From positions 1 through 61,711 of the forward strand of contig CAJUQM010000012.1 of the NCBI GenBank assembly GCA_910588005.1: a DNA stretch of 61,711 nt, in the 5' to 3' direction. The first letter of the stretch is position 1. The number at the start of each line of letters is the position of its first letter. The notes beneath the pieces are model-generated. The model had not been told where the DNA came from. It saw nothing but the letters and a program-made list of their open reading frames with translations, and did not search any database. Of the stretch, positions 19,083-27,911 are shown one piece after another. The position numbers and the translations under genes are program-made. The DNA comes from an uncultured Oscillibacter sp. (GTDB lineage Bacteria > Bacillota > Clostridia > Oscillospirales > Oscillospiraceae).

Positions 19083-20132
19083 CTACAGCACCTCCTTCAT
19101 CGCCGCCAAAAATACGGCGTTTTCCTCTCTTCCGCGCACGGCCGCCCGGTACCAGCCGGGGCCGAGTCCGCAGTAGTTGGAGCAGTTCCGGATCAGCACG
19201 CCCCGCTCCGCCAGACGATGGGACAGGCCGGGCGCACCGTGGAAAAACAGCAGGTAGTTGGCCTCTCCGGGGCAGACGCGGCAGCCCAGGGCCGCCAGCC
19301 CGGCGGCCAGATAGGGCCGCTCCCGCCGGATCAAGTCCCGCAGAGCGGCGAGATAGGCCGTCTCTTCCAGCGCCGCCGCGCCCGCCGCCTGGGCGGGCGC
19401 GGATACCGCCCAAGGCGGTCCGCAGCGGGCCATGGACCGCAGAAGGGCGGTGTTCTGGCTGAGGGCATATCCCAGCCGCAACCCGGCCAGCCCATGGCTC
19501 TTGGTGAAGGCCCGCAGGATCAGCAGGTTTTCACTGTGGGAGAGTTCGTCCAGCAGCGTGTGGGCGGGCGGATCGTCCAGAAAATCATTGAAGCATTCGT
19601 CCACCGCCAGCAGTGTGCCGCAGGCGGTGCAGCGCTCCAGAATGCGCTGCAGCAGGCGGCGGTCTGTGGTGCGGCCTGTGGGGTTGTTGGGTTCGCACAA
19701 AAAGAGCAGATCCGTCTGGGGCGTGACGGCGGAGAGGATTGATTCCGGAAGGGCGAAGTTCTCTTCCGGGGACAGGGGGAGGCGGGTGACCCGGCACCCC
19801 CACAGAGTAAGGGCGTTTTCATACTCGGAAAATGTGGGGGCGGTGACCAGGGCTGCGCGGGGGCGCTCCGCTGCCGCCAGACGGTAGATCAGATCCGCCG
19901 CCCCGCTGCCGCAGAGAATCCAGCCGGCGGGGACGCCGTGATCCGCCGCAAGCTTTTCCCGAAGCTCACGGCACAGGGGGTCCGGATAGCGCTCCAGCCC
20001 GGAAAGGGCGGCCTCCGCCGCTCTCCGCACGCCGTCCGGCACACCCAGAGGACTGACGTTGGCGGAGAAGTCCAGAGGCGGCCGGCCGTATTCCCTTTGA
20101 AAACCGGCCCAGTCGCCGCCGTGGTCTTTCAT
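19083..20132 (-). CDS. cobD: Threonine-phosphate decarboxylase
   Basis: 349-residue PLP enzyme of aminotransferase fold that makes (R)-1-amino-2-propanol phosphate, the linker between corrin ring and lower ligand. Signatures are FSANVSPLGVPDGVR at the N-terminus, CEPNNPTGRTTD, and the PLP lysine in AFTKSHGLAGLRLGYAL. It overlaps the cbiB stop by four bases and so is coupled to the next enzyme, which uses its product. Confidence 0.93.
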   Translation of the reverse strand: MKDHGGDWAGFQREYGRPPLDFSANVSPLGVPDGVRRAAEAALSGLERYPDPLCRELREKLAADHGVPAGWILCGSGAADLIYRLAAAERPRAALVTAPTFSEYENALTLWGCRVTRLPLSPEENFALPESILSAVTPQTDLLFLCEPNNPTGRTTDRRLLQRILERCTACGTLLAVDECFNDFLDDPPAHTLLDELSHSENLLILRAFTKSHGLAGLRLGYALSQNTALLRSMARCGPPWAVSAPAQAAGAAALEETAYLAALRDLIRRERPYLAAGLAALGCRVCPGEANYLLFFHGAPGLSHRLAERGVLIRNCSNYCGLGPGWYRAAVRGREENAVFLAAMKEVL

Positions 20133-21100
20133 AGATGGACTCCTTTAAACAGTAACATCCGCAGGCCGCACAGCAGCGCCAGACACAGAGCGCTGGCGGC
20201 GTACAGCATTCGGTTGGCCCGAAGGAGATCCTGCGGCTCCGGTTCCCGCAGGGGATCTCCGATGGTGGGTTTATCGTGCAGCTGCCCGAAATAAGAGGCC
20301 GGACCTCCCAGCTGAATCCCCAGCGCCCCGGCCATGGCGGACTCCGTTTGGGCGGAGTTGGGACTGGCGTGGCACCGGCGGTCACGCCGCCACACGCGCC
20401 ATGCGCGGGGGAGGTTTTCGCCTGTCAGGCCCGCAGAGAGAATCAGAAGCAACGCCGCCAGCCGGGCGGGGAGGAAATTCACGGCGTCATCCAGCTTTGC
20501 CGCGGAACGGCCGAAGTGGAGATACCGCTGGTTTCGGTAGCCCACCATACTGTCCATGGTGTTGACGGCCTTGCAGCAAAGAGCCAGTGGAGCGCCTCCT
20601 AAGAGCATATATGCCATGGGGGAGGCCACACCGTCGCAGAAGTTCTCCGCCACCGTTTCCACCGCCGCCCGGACCACTCCCTGGCGGCTGAGGGCGGCGG
20701 AATCCCGCCCCACAATGCGTCCCACCGCACCACGGGCCTCTTCCAGCGTTCCCCGGGTAAGGGCACGGCGGACGTTTTCGCTCTCCGACGCCAGGTCCCG
20801 AACTGCCAGGGACTGCCAGCACCAGAGGGTCTCCAGGATAAAGGCCAGCGCGGGGTGTATCCGGCGGCACAGGCGGAGAAGGCCCAGGGAGAGGGCCAGG
20901 GTTCCCAGCGGCAGCGCCGCCGCAAGGACGGTTCCCGCCGCCCGCTCTCCCCGGGGCGTTTTTGAGAATATGGCCCGGAGACAGGATTCCAGCCAGACGA
21001 TACACCGCCCCATTCCCACCACCGGGTGGGGCATCCAGGCCGGATCTCCTAAAAGTAAGTCCAGGAAAAAACCGCCCAGGGCGGCGAGGAGGATTTCCAT
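20129..21100 (-). CDS. cbiB: Adenosylcobinamide-phosphate synthase
   Basis: 323-residue membrane enzyme joining adenosylcobyric acid to aminopropanol phosphate. Family marks are LDLLLGDPAWMPHPVVGMGRCI at the N-terminus, SPMAYMLLGGAPLALCCKAVNTMDSMVGY and CHASPNSAQTESAMAGAL. The start at 21100 is chosen because AAAGGAGTG lies upstream; an ATG at 21118 precedes that site. Confidence 0.94.
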   Translation of the reverse strand: MEILLAALGGFFLDLLLGDPAWMPHPVVGMGRCIVWLESCLRAIFSKTPRGERAAGTVLAAALPLGTLALSLGLLRLCRRIHPALAFILETLWCWQSLAVRDLASESENVRRALTRGTLEEARGAVGRIVGRDSAALSRQGVVRAAVETVAENFCDGVASPMAYMLLGGAPLALCCKAVNTMDSMVGYRNQRYLHFGRSAAKLDDAVNFLPARLAALLLILSAGLTGENLPRAWRVWRRDRRCHASPNSAQTESAMAGALGIQLGGPASYFGQLHDKPTIGDPLREPEPQDLLRANRMLYAASALCLALLCGLRMLLFKGVHL

Positions 21101-21104
21101 GGGA

Positions 21105-21695
21105 TCACTCCTTTGCATACCGTACTTCCCCTACAAGGTTCAGAAGGCGGCCGTTTTGCCAGGGTGAGGTATCCAGCACAAAGCCGCCGCCGCAGGGGGC
21201 CTTCCAGTCAAAATAGGTCCGCCGGGGCAGAGCGAAGCGCTCCATGGCCGCCATCTGGGTTCCGCCGTGGGCCACAATTGCCAGGCGGACCGCGCCGGAG
21301 GCGAGGCCGCCGTCTACCACGGCGGCGAAAGCGCCGCAGACCCGGGAGGAGAATTCGTCCCGGCTTTCGCCGCCCGGACACCGGCCGGCACAGCCGCCGT
21401 CTACCCATGCGCGGTAGGCGCCGTCGCATTCCATTTCCCGGAAATTCCGGCCCTCAAAGACGCCAAAGTCCATCTCCCGCAGAGCGGAAACGGAGGTCTG
21501 CCGGACGCCGGGAAACAGGATGGCGGCGGTCTCTACGGCTCTGGAGAGGGGGGAGACAAAGAGGGAATCCGGGGAGAAGTCCGCCTTTTGCAGCGCTGCC
21601 CGGCCTGCCGGGGAGAGGGGGATCTCGGTATTTCCCTGATAGCGTCGTTCCGCGTTGCAGGCGGTGGCGCCATGCCGCAGCAAGTAGATCAGCAC
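21105..21695 (-). CDS. cobC: Alpha-ribazole phosphatase, histidine phosphatase family
   Basis: 196 residues. The phosphohistidine motif LLRHGATACNAERRYQGNTEIPLS opens the protein, with the second active-site residues in SPLSRAVETA, REMDFGVFEGRNF and the late AIVAHGGTQ. CobC removes the phosphate from alpha-ribazole-5'-phosphate. The GTG at 21695 overlaps the end of the mini-CobU gene; the frame is open further upstream but there it runs inside that gene. It is placed between mini-CobU and cbiB in the operon. Confidence 0.88.
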   Translation of the reverse strand: MLIYLLRHGATACNAERRYQGNTEIPLSPAGRAALQKADFSPDSLFVSPLSRAVETAAILFPGVRQTSVSALREMDFGVFEGRNFREMECDGAYRAWVDGGCAGRCPGGESRDEFSSRVCGAFAAVVDGGLASGAVRLAIVAHGGTQMAAMERFALPRRTYFDWKAPCGGGFVLDTSPWQNGRLLNLVGEVRYAKE

Positions 21696-22027
21696 GGCAA
21701 CCGGCCCTTCAGCACCTGGGGCAGGCCGCAGCAGACCCGCACCACGGTGTCCGCCCGCTCCGCCAGCAGGCAGCTGAGCCGTCCGGCGGACTCTCTGGCA
21801 GCCCGTTCGGCAGGATCGGTGGGAACCACGCCGCCGCCCACCTCTGTGGCGATGACGATCTCCCGTTTTGCCAGGGCGTCCGCCAGGGCGGGGAGGTCCG
21901 GTTCCCCGGCGGCTAGCTCCTGTACATCCCACACGGCCCGCCGGGAGAATTCCTCCAGGGAGAGACCCAGCGCCCCGCAGATGTAACTCTGTTTGCCCGC
22001 CAGCAGCGGGCCTGTGATAAAGATCAT
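21689..22027 (-). CDS. Miniature CobU-like protein
   Basis: 112 residues against about 170-180 for CobU. The N-terminus (MIFITGPLLAGKQSY) resembles the CobU P-loop, but the glycine-rich loop is altered (GPLLAGKQ instead of GGAASGKS). The central part of CobU is missing. The C-terminal half is clearly CobU-like: ATEVGGGVVPTDPAER, then LAERADTVVRVCCGLPQVLKG, matching the full CobU encoded at 22944-23459. An AGGAGG site precedes the ATG, so it is translated. Whether it has kinase activity, or is a helper subunit, cannot be told. Confidence 0.75.
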   Translation of the reverse strand: MIFITGPLLAGKQSYICGALGLSLEEFSRRAVWDVQELAAGEPDLPALADALAKREIVIATEVGGGVVPTDPAERAARESAGRLSCLLAERADTVVRVCCGLPQVLKGRLPC

Positions 22028-22143
22028 GACAGCCTCCTGATATAAACGGCGGGCCGCCGGCCTGCCGGGTTGAGAATGTATCCGCTCTCAATTCAATCCG
22101 GCGGATGGACGCTGAAAACGTCCGGCGGCGGACTGCAGCCGGG

Positions 22144-22947
22144 TCAAAAGAGGGGGGGATTTTGCTGAAACACATAGACGGTCAAAGGTTGAAGGTACTG
22201 CGTGGCACAGGCGGCGGCCAGCATCCAGAGTTCGGCGGTCTGCAAAAACCAGCCCGCCAGATCCCCGGAGAGTCCGCCGAAGGATACCCGGGTTATGCGG
22301 CGGTAATAGAGGAACCACCCCAGCGCCGCCGCCGCCATAGCGGTCCCTGCCGGACCCCGCAGACACAGCGCCAGAACCAGAAGGGCCGATAGCGCCGCCA
22401 GAAACGCGCCGAGCCGCCTCCGGTCTGCCGCCGCGGCAAAGGTGTGGGCAAGACCGGAGTTCCGGGCCAGGGGGAAGGCGGCGACCGCCCATCCGGACAG
22501 CGCCCGGGAGAGGCAGAACGAGAGGAGGACGGCGGGACCGTCATACCGGGGCAGGGCCGTCCAGAGGGCGAGGGAGGCCAGAAAGTAACAGCATAGCCGG
22601 ATGGCGGCAAAGGCGCCCAGGCGGGGGTCCTTTAAAATTTCCTGCCGCCGCTGGGGAGAGGCATGGCTGGCCAAAGCGTCGCAGGTGTCGGCGTAGCCGT
22701 CCAGGTGGACGCCGCCTGTGACGAGCACCGGAAGCAGGCACAGCCCCGCTCCCCGCAGGATATCCGGCAGGGTCAAGGCGCCGCACAGGAGCTGCCAGGC
22801 CCAGCAGGCCCCGCCGGCCACAAGGCCCACCAGGGGAAACGCCGCCAGCATCCAGCGCATACTGGTTTCATTCCACTCCACCTGGGGGACAGGCAGAGCC
22901 GAGAACATGGAAAACGCCGCCGCGACAGATCTCAAGAGGGTTTTCAC
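22144..22947 (-). CDS. cobS: Adenosylcobinamide-GDP ribazoletransferase (cobalamin synthase)
   Basis: 267-residue membrane protein that joins adenosylcobinamide-GDP to alpha-ribazole. The catalytic region GGVHLDGYADTCDALASHASPQRR is well conserved, as is the N-terminal FSMFSALPVPQVEWNE. Several membrane helices follow. A GTG start at 22947 overlaps the cobU stop and has AAAGGGAGG ahead. The reading frame remains open upstream inside cobU, but that part is a shadow. Confidence 0.93.
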   Translation of the reverse strand: MKTLLRSVAAAFSMFSALPVPQVEWNETSMRWMLAAFPLVGLVAGGACWAWQLLCGALTLPDILRGAGLCLLPVLVTGGVHLDGYADTCDALASHASPQRRQEILKDPRLGAFAAIRLCCYFLASLALWTALPRYDGPAVLLSFCLSRALSGWAVAAFPLARNSGLAHTFAAAADRRRLGAFLAALSALLVLALCLRGPAGTAMAAAALGWFLYYRRITRVSFGGLSGDLAGWFLQTAELWMLAAACATQYLQPLTVYVFQQNPPLF

Positions 22948-23459
22948 AACGGGTTCCCTCCCTTTAAGACGTTGGGCAGACCGCAGACGACCTCGATTAC
23001 AGTATCCGCCCGCTCCGCCAGGGCGCGGTTGATCCGGGCCAGCTCCCGCAGGTAGCGGAGGGTATCCCCGCCATAGGCCGCGCCGCCGGAGAACACATCG
23101 TTGGTGACAACGGTCAGATGGGCGCACCGTGCCAGCAGGGCGCCGGCGCCCCGCAGGATGGACTCCGCGCCGCCGCCCTCTGAGTCGTAGAGTTCATTGG
23201 CGGCCAGGTTGCTCATGCACTCTAAGAGGATGTTGGACTCCGCCGGGATCTCCGCCCCCGCCAAGTCCGTATACCGCTCCAGGGTATCAAAGCCGCGGCC
23301 TTGCCGGAGGAGGCGGTGGCGGTTGATCCGGGCCAGGCTCTCCGGGTCCGCAGGCCGCATGGTGGCGAGATAGATCCGGCGGCCAGGGAGCCGCATCACC
23401 AGAGACTCGGCGTACTCGCTCTTTCCGCTGGCGGCACCGCCGGTGACAAGTGTGAACAT
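22944..23459 (-). CDS. cobU: Adenosylcobinamide kinase / guanylyltransferase
   Basis: 171 residues. Two activities in one: phosphorylation of adenosylcobinamide and GMP transfer. P-loop VTGGAASGKSEYAE, then ATMRPADPESLARINRHRLLR with the guanylylated-histidine region, and LLECMSNLAANELYD. The C-terminus LAERADTVIEVVCGLPNVLKG is shared with the short paralogue at 21689-22027. An AAGGAGG site precedes the ATG. There are 132 bases to the upstream cobT gene. Confidence 0.93.
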   Translation of the reverse strand: MFTLVTGGAASGKSEYAESLVMRLPGRRIYLATMRPADPESLARINRHRLLRQGRGFDTLERYTDLAGAEIPAESNILLECMSNLAANELYDSEGGGAESILRGAGALLARCAHLTVVTNDVFSGGAAYGGDTLRYLRELARINRALAERADTVIEVVCGLPNVLKGGNPL

Positions 23460-23591
23460 AAAAGGCCTCCTTCGGTCTGTGGGAGCCGGGACCCGCCGGT
23501 TTTGCCGGATTCCGGACAGGGACGCTTGTGGGGGCTGGCGCGGCGGTGAGGGGAGGTGCCTTGCGGTGTTCGCCCGGGGGAGTCCGGGCGT

Positions 23592-24650
23592 TTACTGCGG
23601 AGTGTAGGCGTCGATTCCCAGATGATCGAAGGTTTGGCCGCTGCCGTAGACCGCCAGGGCGAGGTCCAGCAGGGGGAGAGCCGCCACGGCTCCGGTGCCC
23701 TCGCCCAGGCGCATTCCGGCAGAGATCAGCGGCTTTAGGCCCAGGGCATCCAGCATCAGTCCGCCTGCGGGTTCGGCGGAGACGTGGCTTGCCAGCATGG
23801 CAAATTCCGCCCGGGGACACAGCCGCACCGCGCACAGGGCCGCCGCGCCGCTGATGAATCCGTCGATCAGTACGGGGATGCGGTATAGCGCCCCGCCCAA
23901 AAACACGCCGCACAGGCCCGCAAGATCCAGCCCGCCCACCTTGGCCAAGACGCCGACGGGGTCCGCCGGGTCCGGACGGTTGAGGCCGATGGCCCGCTCA
24001 ATGGCGGTGATCTTCCGGGCAAGGCCCGCGTCAGAGAGACCCGCGCCCCGGCCTGTGACCTCCGCGGGGGATTTTTCCAGCAGGACGGCAGCCACGGCGC
24101 TGGAGGTGGTGGTATTGCCGATGCCCATCTCACCGGTGGCCAGGATGGAGACGCCTGCCGTGCGGCACTCCCGTACCAGTTCCGCCCCCAGCGCTATGGC
24201 GTGAAGGCACTCCTGCCGGGTCATGGCGGGGCCTTGGGTGATGTCCGCCGTGCCGTTTCGCACACGGCAGTTCCGGACGCCGGAGGTGGGGGGGAAGTCC
24301 GAGATCCCCAGGTCCACGGGAATCACCCGGCACCGGGCCGCCCGGGCCATGCGGCAGACGGTGCTCTCCCCCGCGCCCAGTGCCCGGGCCACGGCGGCGG
24401 TGACAGAGCTTCCGCACTGGGTGACCCCCTGAGCCACCACGCCGTTGTCGGCGCACAGCACCAGCAATGTCCTCCGCTCCAGGGAGAGGTCCGGACTGCC
24501 CGTCACCGCCGCGATCCGGGCCAGAGAGGATTCCAGCAGGCCCAGACTGCCCAAGGGCTTGGCAAGGCTGTCCCACCGGGCCAGGCAGGCGGTCCGGGCG
24601 GCTTCGTCCGGGCCGGTGATCTGCTGTAAAATTTCTGAAAGGATGTTCAT
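23592..24650 (-). CDS. cobT: Nicotinate-nucleotide-dimethylbenzimidazole phosphoribosyltransferase
   Basis: 352 residues, full length. It activates the lower-ligand base to alpha-ribazole phosphate. Conserved parts are LCADNGVVAQGVTQCGSSVT, GEMGIGNTTTSSAV, and the C-terminal GMRLGEGTGAVAALPLLD, which contains the catalytic glutamate. It overlaps the cbiA stop by four bases and carries an AAAGAGGAG site. No gene for making a lower-ligand base (for example bza genes) is visible in the window. Confidence 0.95.
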   Translation of the reverse strand: MNILSEILQQITGPDEAARTACLARWDSLAKPLGSLGLLESSLARIAAVTGSPDLSLERRTLLVLCADNGVVAQGVTQCGSSVTAAVARALGAGESTVCRMARAARCRVIPVDLGISDFPPTSGVRNCRVRNGTADITQGPAMTRQECLHAIALGAELVRECRTAGVSILATGEMGIGNTTTSSAVAAVLLEKSPAEVTGRGAGLSDAGLARKITAIERAIGLNRPDPADPVGVLAKVGGLDLAGLCGVFLGGALYRIPVLIDGFISGAAALCAVRLCPRAEFAMLASHVSAEPAGGLMLDALGLKPLISAGMRLGEGTGAVAALPLLDLALAVYGSGQTFDHLGIDAYTPQ

Positions 24651-25990
24651 AATCGCTCCTCTTTCCAGCGGGCCGCCCGGTCAACAAAGCGCCGCGCCAG
24701 AGGCAGTTCTCCGCCGAAATGCAGGTGGGGAAAGGCGGCGTACAGCGTGGGGGAGGCAAAGCCGCAGGGCCATGCTGCCTCCCGGCCCGCTTTCCGGGCC
24801 GTTAGGGCCGCGCCGTTCTCCGTACAATCCCAGTAGTGGAATTCGTGGGCGGGAACCGCCTCGCCCCGGCGCAGCAGCAGACTGTCCGCCCCCGCCGTAA
24901 GCGTCACATATCCGAAACGCTGCAAGCGGCCGGTGGGAAAGCCCCTGCCCGGCAGCACCCCGGCCATGGGCCAGACGGTGCCGGATGGGCCGGTCAAGTT
25001 TTGCTGGAGATAGAGAAAGCCGCCGCACTCTGCCACGGTGGGCAGCCCCGACCCGACAGCCCGGCAGATGCTTTGACGCATGGACTCATTTTGACTCAGG
25101 GCCTGGGCATGGAGTTCCGGGTATCCTCCCGCCAGATAGAGTCCGGTGGTTCCCTCCGGCAGGGCTTGATCACGCAGAGGGCTGAAAAACACCAGCTCCG
25201 CCCCGCTGTTTCGCAAGGCGTCCAGATTGTCCTCGTAGAGAAAGCAAAAGGCCTCGTCCCGGGCTACCGCGATCCGGCAGCGGGCGGAGACGGAAGCAGG
25301 GGGAGGTATTTCCGCCGGGGCGGAGCCTGCCAGGGCCAGCAGGCCGGCGATCTCCACAGTCCGCTCCATCTGGGCAGCCAGGGCTTCGATCCGGGCGGAG
25401 AGGTCCGTGATCTCCCCGGCGGTCAGCAGGCCCAGGTGACGGCTTGGAAAGACCGCCTCCTCCATGGGGGGCAAAAAGCCCAGCACCGGGAGTCCGGTCT
25501 CCCGCTCCAGGATGGGGGCCAGATGGGCGTGGAGCTGGGGCTTGCAGCTGTTTAGCAGCAGCCCCGCCAGGTGGCTGGGGGCGCGGAAGGACTGGAGGCC
25601 TCGGACCTGGGCCGCCAGAGTGAGGCTGGAACCCTGGGGCCGCAGCACCAGTACCACGGGGATTCCCGCCGTGTCTGCCACCTGCCAGGCGCTTGCGTCT
25701 GTGGAGCCGCCCGCGCCGTCGTAAAATCCCATGGCCCCCTCCACCAGGGCGAACTCCGCGTGCTGCCGGGCCAGCGTGTGCCGCGTCCCCTCCGCTCCCT
25801 GTAAAAAAAGATCCAAGTTCCGGCTGGGGATTCCCAGGACCTGGGTGTGAAACATGGGGTCGATATAGTCCGGCCCGCATTTGAAGGATTGAACAGAGAG
25901 ATTCCGCCGCCGCAGAGCCGCCAGCAGTCCGCAGGTGACGGCGGTCTTGCCGCTGCCGCTGCCCATGGCGGCGATCATCAGCCGCCTCAA
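24647..25990 (-). CDS. cbiA: Cobyrinate a,c-diamide synthase
   Basis: 447 residues. N-terminal ATPase domain with P-loop MGSGSGKTAVTCGLLAALRRR, then a class I glutamine amidotransferase-like domain with the cysteine in AECGGFLYLQQNL. It amidates the a and c acetate side chains with glutamine and ATP. The likely start is a TTG at 25990 that overlaps the cbiET stop (TTGA) after GGGGGTG; an ATG at 25978 would shorten it by four residues. Confidence 0.95.
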   Translation of the reverse strand: MRRLMIAAMGSGSGKTAVTCGLLAALRRRNLSVQSFKCGPDYIDPMFHTQVLGIPSRNLDLFLQGAEGTRHTLARQHAEFALVEGAMGFYDGAGGSTDASAWQVADTAGIPVVLVLRPQGSSLTLAAQVRGLQSFRAPSHLAGLLLNSCKPQLHAHLAPILERETGLPVLGFLPPMEEAVFPSRHLGLLTAGEITDLSARIEALAAQMERTVEIAGLLALAGSAPAEIPPPASVSARCRIAVARDEAFCFLYEDNLDALRNSGAELVFFSPLRDQALPEGTTGLYLAGGYPELHAQALSQNESMRQSICRAVGSGLPTVAECGGFLYLQQNLTGPSGTVWPMAGVLPGRGFPTGRLQRFGYVTLTAGADSLLLRRGEAVPAHEFHYWDCTENGAALTARKAGREAAWPCGFASPTLYAAFPHLHFGGELPLARRFVDRAARWKEERL

Positions 25991-27180
25991 GGCCGCACCC
26001 CCGTGATAAGGAACACCGGGTTTTGGGCGGCCAGCAGGTGAAGATCCCCCGCGGGGCGGCTGCGGCTGACGGCGATCTGGGCCACCTCCGTCTCATAGTC
26101 CAGGGCCGAAAGACGGCTCAAAGCGGTGTGCAGCGTCTCCAGGGCGATGGCGGAGACACAGATCCGGGCATGGGGATTGGCACGGTGGACGGTTTCCAAA
26201 ATGGGAGAGAGCGCACCGCCGCTGCCGCCTATAAACACCGCGTCCGGGGCGGGGAGGCCGCTCAGGGCCTCCGGGGCCGCGCCCTCTATCAGGCGCAGGT
26301 TCCAGGCGCAAAACCGCTCCCGGTTGGCGCGCAGCAGCTCCAGGGCCTCCGGTTCCCTCTCTACGGCCCAGACCTCTTGGGACTGAAGAGCCAGCTCCAC
26401 GCTGACGCCGCCGGTGCCCGCTCCAATGTCCCAGCATACGTCCTCCGGTCCCACCGCCAGATATCCAAGGGCGGCGGCGCGGATCTCCCGCTTGGTCATG
26501 GGAACGCCGCCCCGGAGAAATTCTCCGTCCGGAATTCCCGGCGCACGCCGGGGAAGGATGGGAGCGGCCTCAGCCAGGAGTAAGCTTAAGGGGGCGAAGG
26601 ATCTCAGGGAGAATTCCGCCGCCGTACCGTGGGTTATGCGCTCATCTGGATAGGAGAGGTTTTCCCCCACGGTCACGGGCAGCGCCCCCAGGCCCGCCTC
26701 TGCCAGCCGGCGGCACAGCGCCGCGGGACCCAGCGTGCCTCCGGTGAGAAAACAGGCCGGTGTTCCCTGGCACACCGCCGGTAAGACGGCGCAGTCCACC
26801 CCGTGAGCGGAGCGGAGAACCCACTTCTGCCAGGGACGGCCCAGCCGTGCGGCCAGGTACTGCACGCTGGAGACGCCGGGAAACACTTGGACCTGAATGT
26901 TCCGCTCCTCCAGAAGGGGCAGGAGTCCCCGGGCGCCGGAGTAAAAACCGGGGTCCCCGCTGTAGAGCACACAGGCGTTCTCACAGTTGGAATCCAGCAG
27001 CAGGGACAGGATCTCGCCGGGCTTGACGGCGGCCTTCCGCCGGGGGGTGAGGGTTTCCGGCAATTGCTCCAGCAGCCGCGCCGCGCCCACCACATAGTCT
27101 GCCAGGGTTAAAGCCTCCCGGACCTCCGCGGTGACGGTATCCATTCTGCCGCAGCCGAGGCCAACCAGTGTTACCCGCAT
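25987..27180 (-). CDS. cbiET: Fused cobalt-precorrin-7 methyltransferase / decarboxylase CbiE-CbiT
   Basis: 397 residues. The N-terminal half is CbiE (VTLVGLGCGRMDTVTAEVREAL; VLYSGDPGFYSGARGLLP), a tetrapyrrole methyltransferase acting at C5. The C-terminal half from about residue 210 is CbiT (EDVCWDIGAGTGGVSVELAL), methylating C15 with decarboxylation. The fusion corresponds to CobL. It overlaps cbiJ by 10 bases. Confidence 0.94.
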   Translation of the reverse strand: MRVTLVGLGCGRMDTVTAEVREALTLADYVVGAARLLEQLPETLTPRRKAAVKPGEILSLLLDSNCENACVLYSGDPGFYSGARGLLPLLEERNIQVQVFPGVSSVQYLAARLGRPWQKWVLRSAHGVDCAVLPAVCQGTPACFLTGGTLGPAALCRRLAEAGLGALPVTVGENLSYPDERITHGTAAEFSLRSFAPLSLLLAEAAPILPRRAPGIPDGEFLRGGVPMTKREIRAAALGYLAVGPEDVCWDIGAGTGGVSVELALQSQEVWAVEREPEALELLRANRERFCAWNLRLIEGAAPEALSGLPAPDAVFIGGSGGALSPILETVHRANPHARICVSAIALETLHTALSRLSALDYETEVAQIAVSRSRPAGDLHLLAAQNPVFLITGVRP

Positions 27181-27911
27181 ACGAGCGCCTCCTTAATCCA
27201 GGATCGGACAGAGTCCATACTGTCCCCACTGTCGGGGGGCCGGCCGATCAGCACCAGGACGGCGCCTGCCTTTTGGGCGGCCGCCCGCTTTTCCGCAAAA
27301 CCGCCGGGCTGGCCGCCGTCCTTGGTCACCAGCCAGGCGATGCGGTACTGCTCCAGCATGGCCTCGTTCAGCTTTAGGGTGAAGGGGCCTTGAAGGGCCA
27401 GGATGTTCCGGTGGGGCAGGCCCAGCGCCTCGCAGGCCGACAGGCTCTCATGGGTGGGGAGTACCCGGGCAAAAAGCCGCTTCGGCTCCAGACCCGCAAA
27501 TGCGGAGAGTTCCTTGGAGCCTGTGGCCAGCAGGATGTTTCCCGGCCGCTTTGCCAAAAAGGCGGCGGCTTCGGCGCAACTGCTTACCTGCACCGTGCCT
27601 TCCGCCGGGCTGGCGGGCCGCAGAAGCCGCCGCAGAGGCGTGCTTGTGCGTTCGCAGGCGGCTCTGACTGCGGCGGTGACAATCTTGGCGTAGGGGTGGG
27701 TGGCGTCTACGCAGGCGTCAAAACCGGAGAGCAATGCCTCTATCGCAGGTTGGTCCAGCCGGCCCGTCAATACCTGGACGGCGGACAGGCCTGCCAGCTC
27801 CTCGGCCCCAAGAGCGGTTGCCACGCTGACAGTGACCTCCGCCCCCAGAGCGGCGGCCTGCTCCGCCAGTAGGCGGCCCTCCGTAGTGCCGCCAAAGATC
27901 AACAGCCGCAT
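27171..27911 (-). CDS. cbiJ: Cobalt-precorrin-6A reductase
   Basis: 246 residues, the usual length. Rossmann-type start LLIFGGTTEGRLLAEQAAALG, then FDACVDATHPYAKIVTAAVRAAC and LLATGSKELSAFAGLEPKRLFARVLP, all family signatures. It reduces the macrocycle with a nicotinamide cofactor. It overlaps both neighbours (cbiET and cbiH). Confidence 0.93.
   Translation of the reverse strand: MRLLIFGGTTEGRLLAEQAAALGAEVTVSVATALGAEELAGLSAVQVLTGRLDQPAIEALLSGFDACVDATHPYAKIVTAAVRAACERTSTPLRRLLRPASPAEGTVQVSSCAEAAAFLAKRPGNILLATGSKELSAFAGLEPKRLFARVLPTHESLSACEALGLPHRNILALQGPFTLKLNEAMLEQYRIAWLVTKDGGQPGGFAEKRAAAQKAGAVLVLIGRPPDSGDSMDSVRSWIKEALVCG

Noticed and set aside
22144..23127. Longer cobS with about 60 extra N-terminal residues
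   Set aside because: The extra part is cobU read in another frame; the GTG at 22947 has a good ribosome site and matches the family start.
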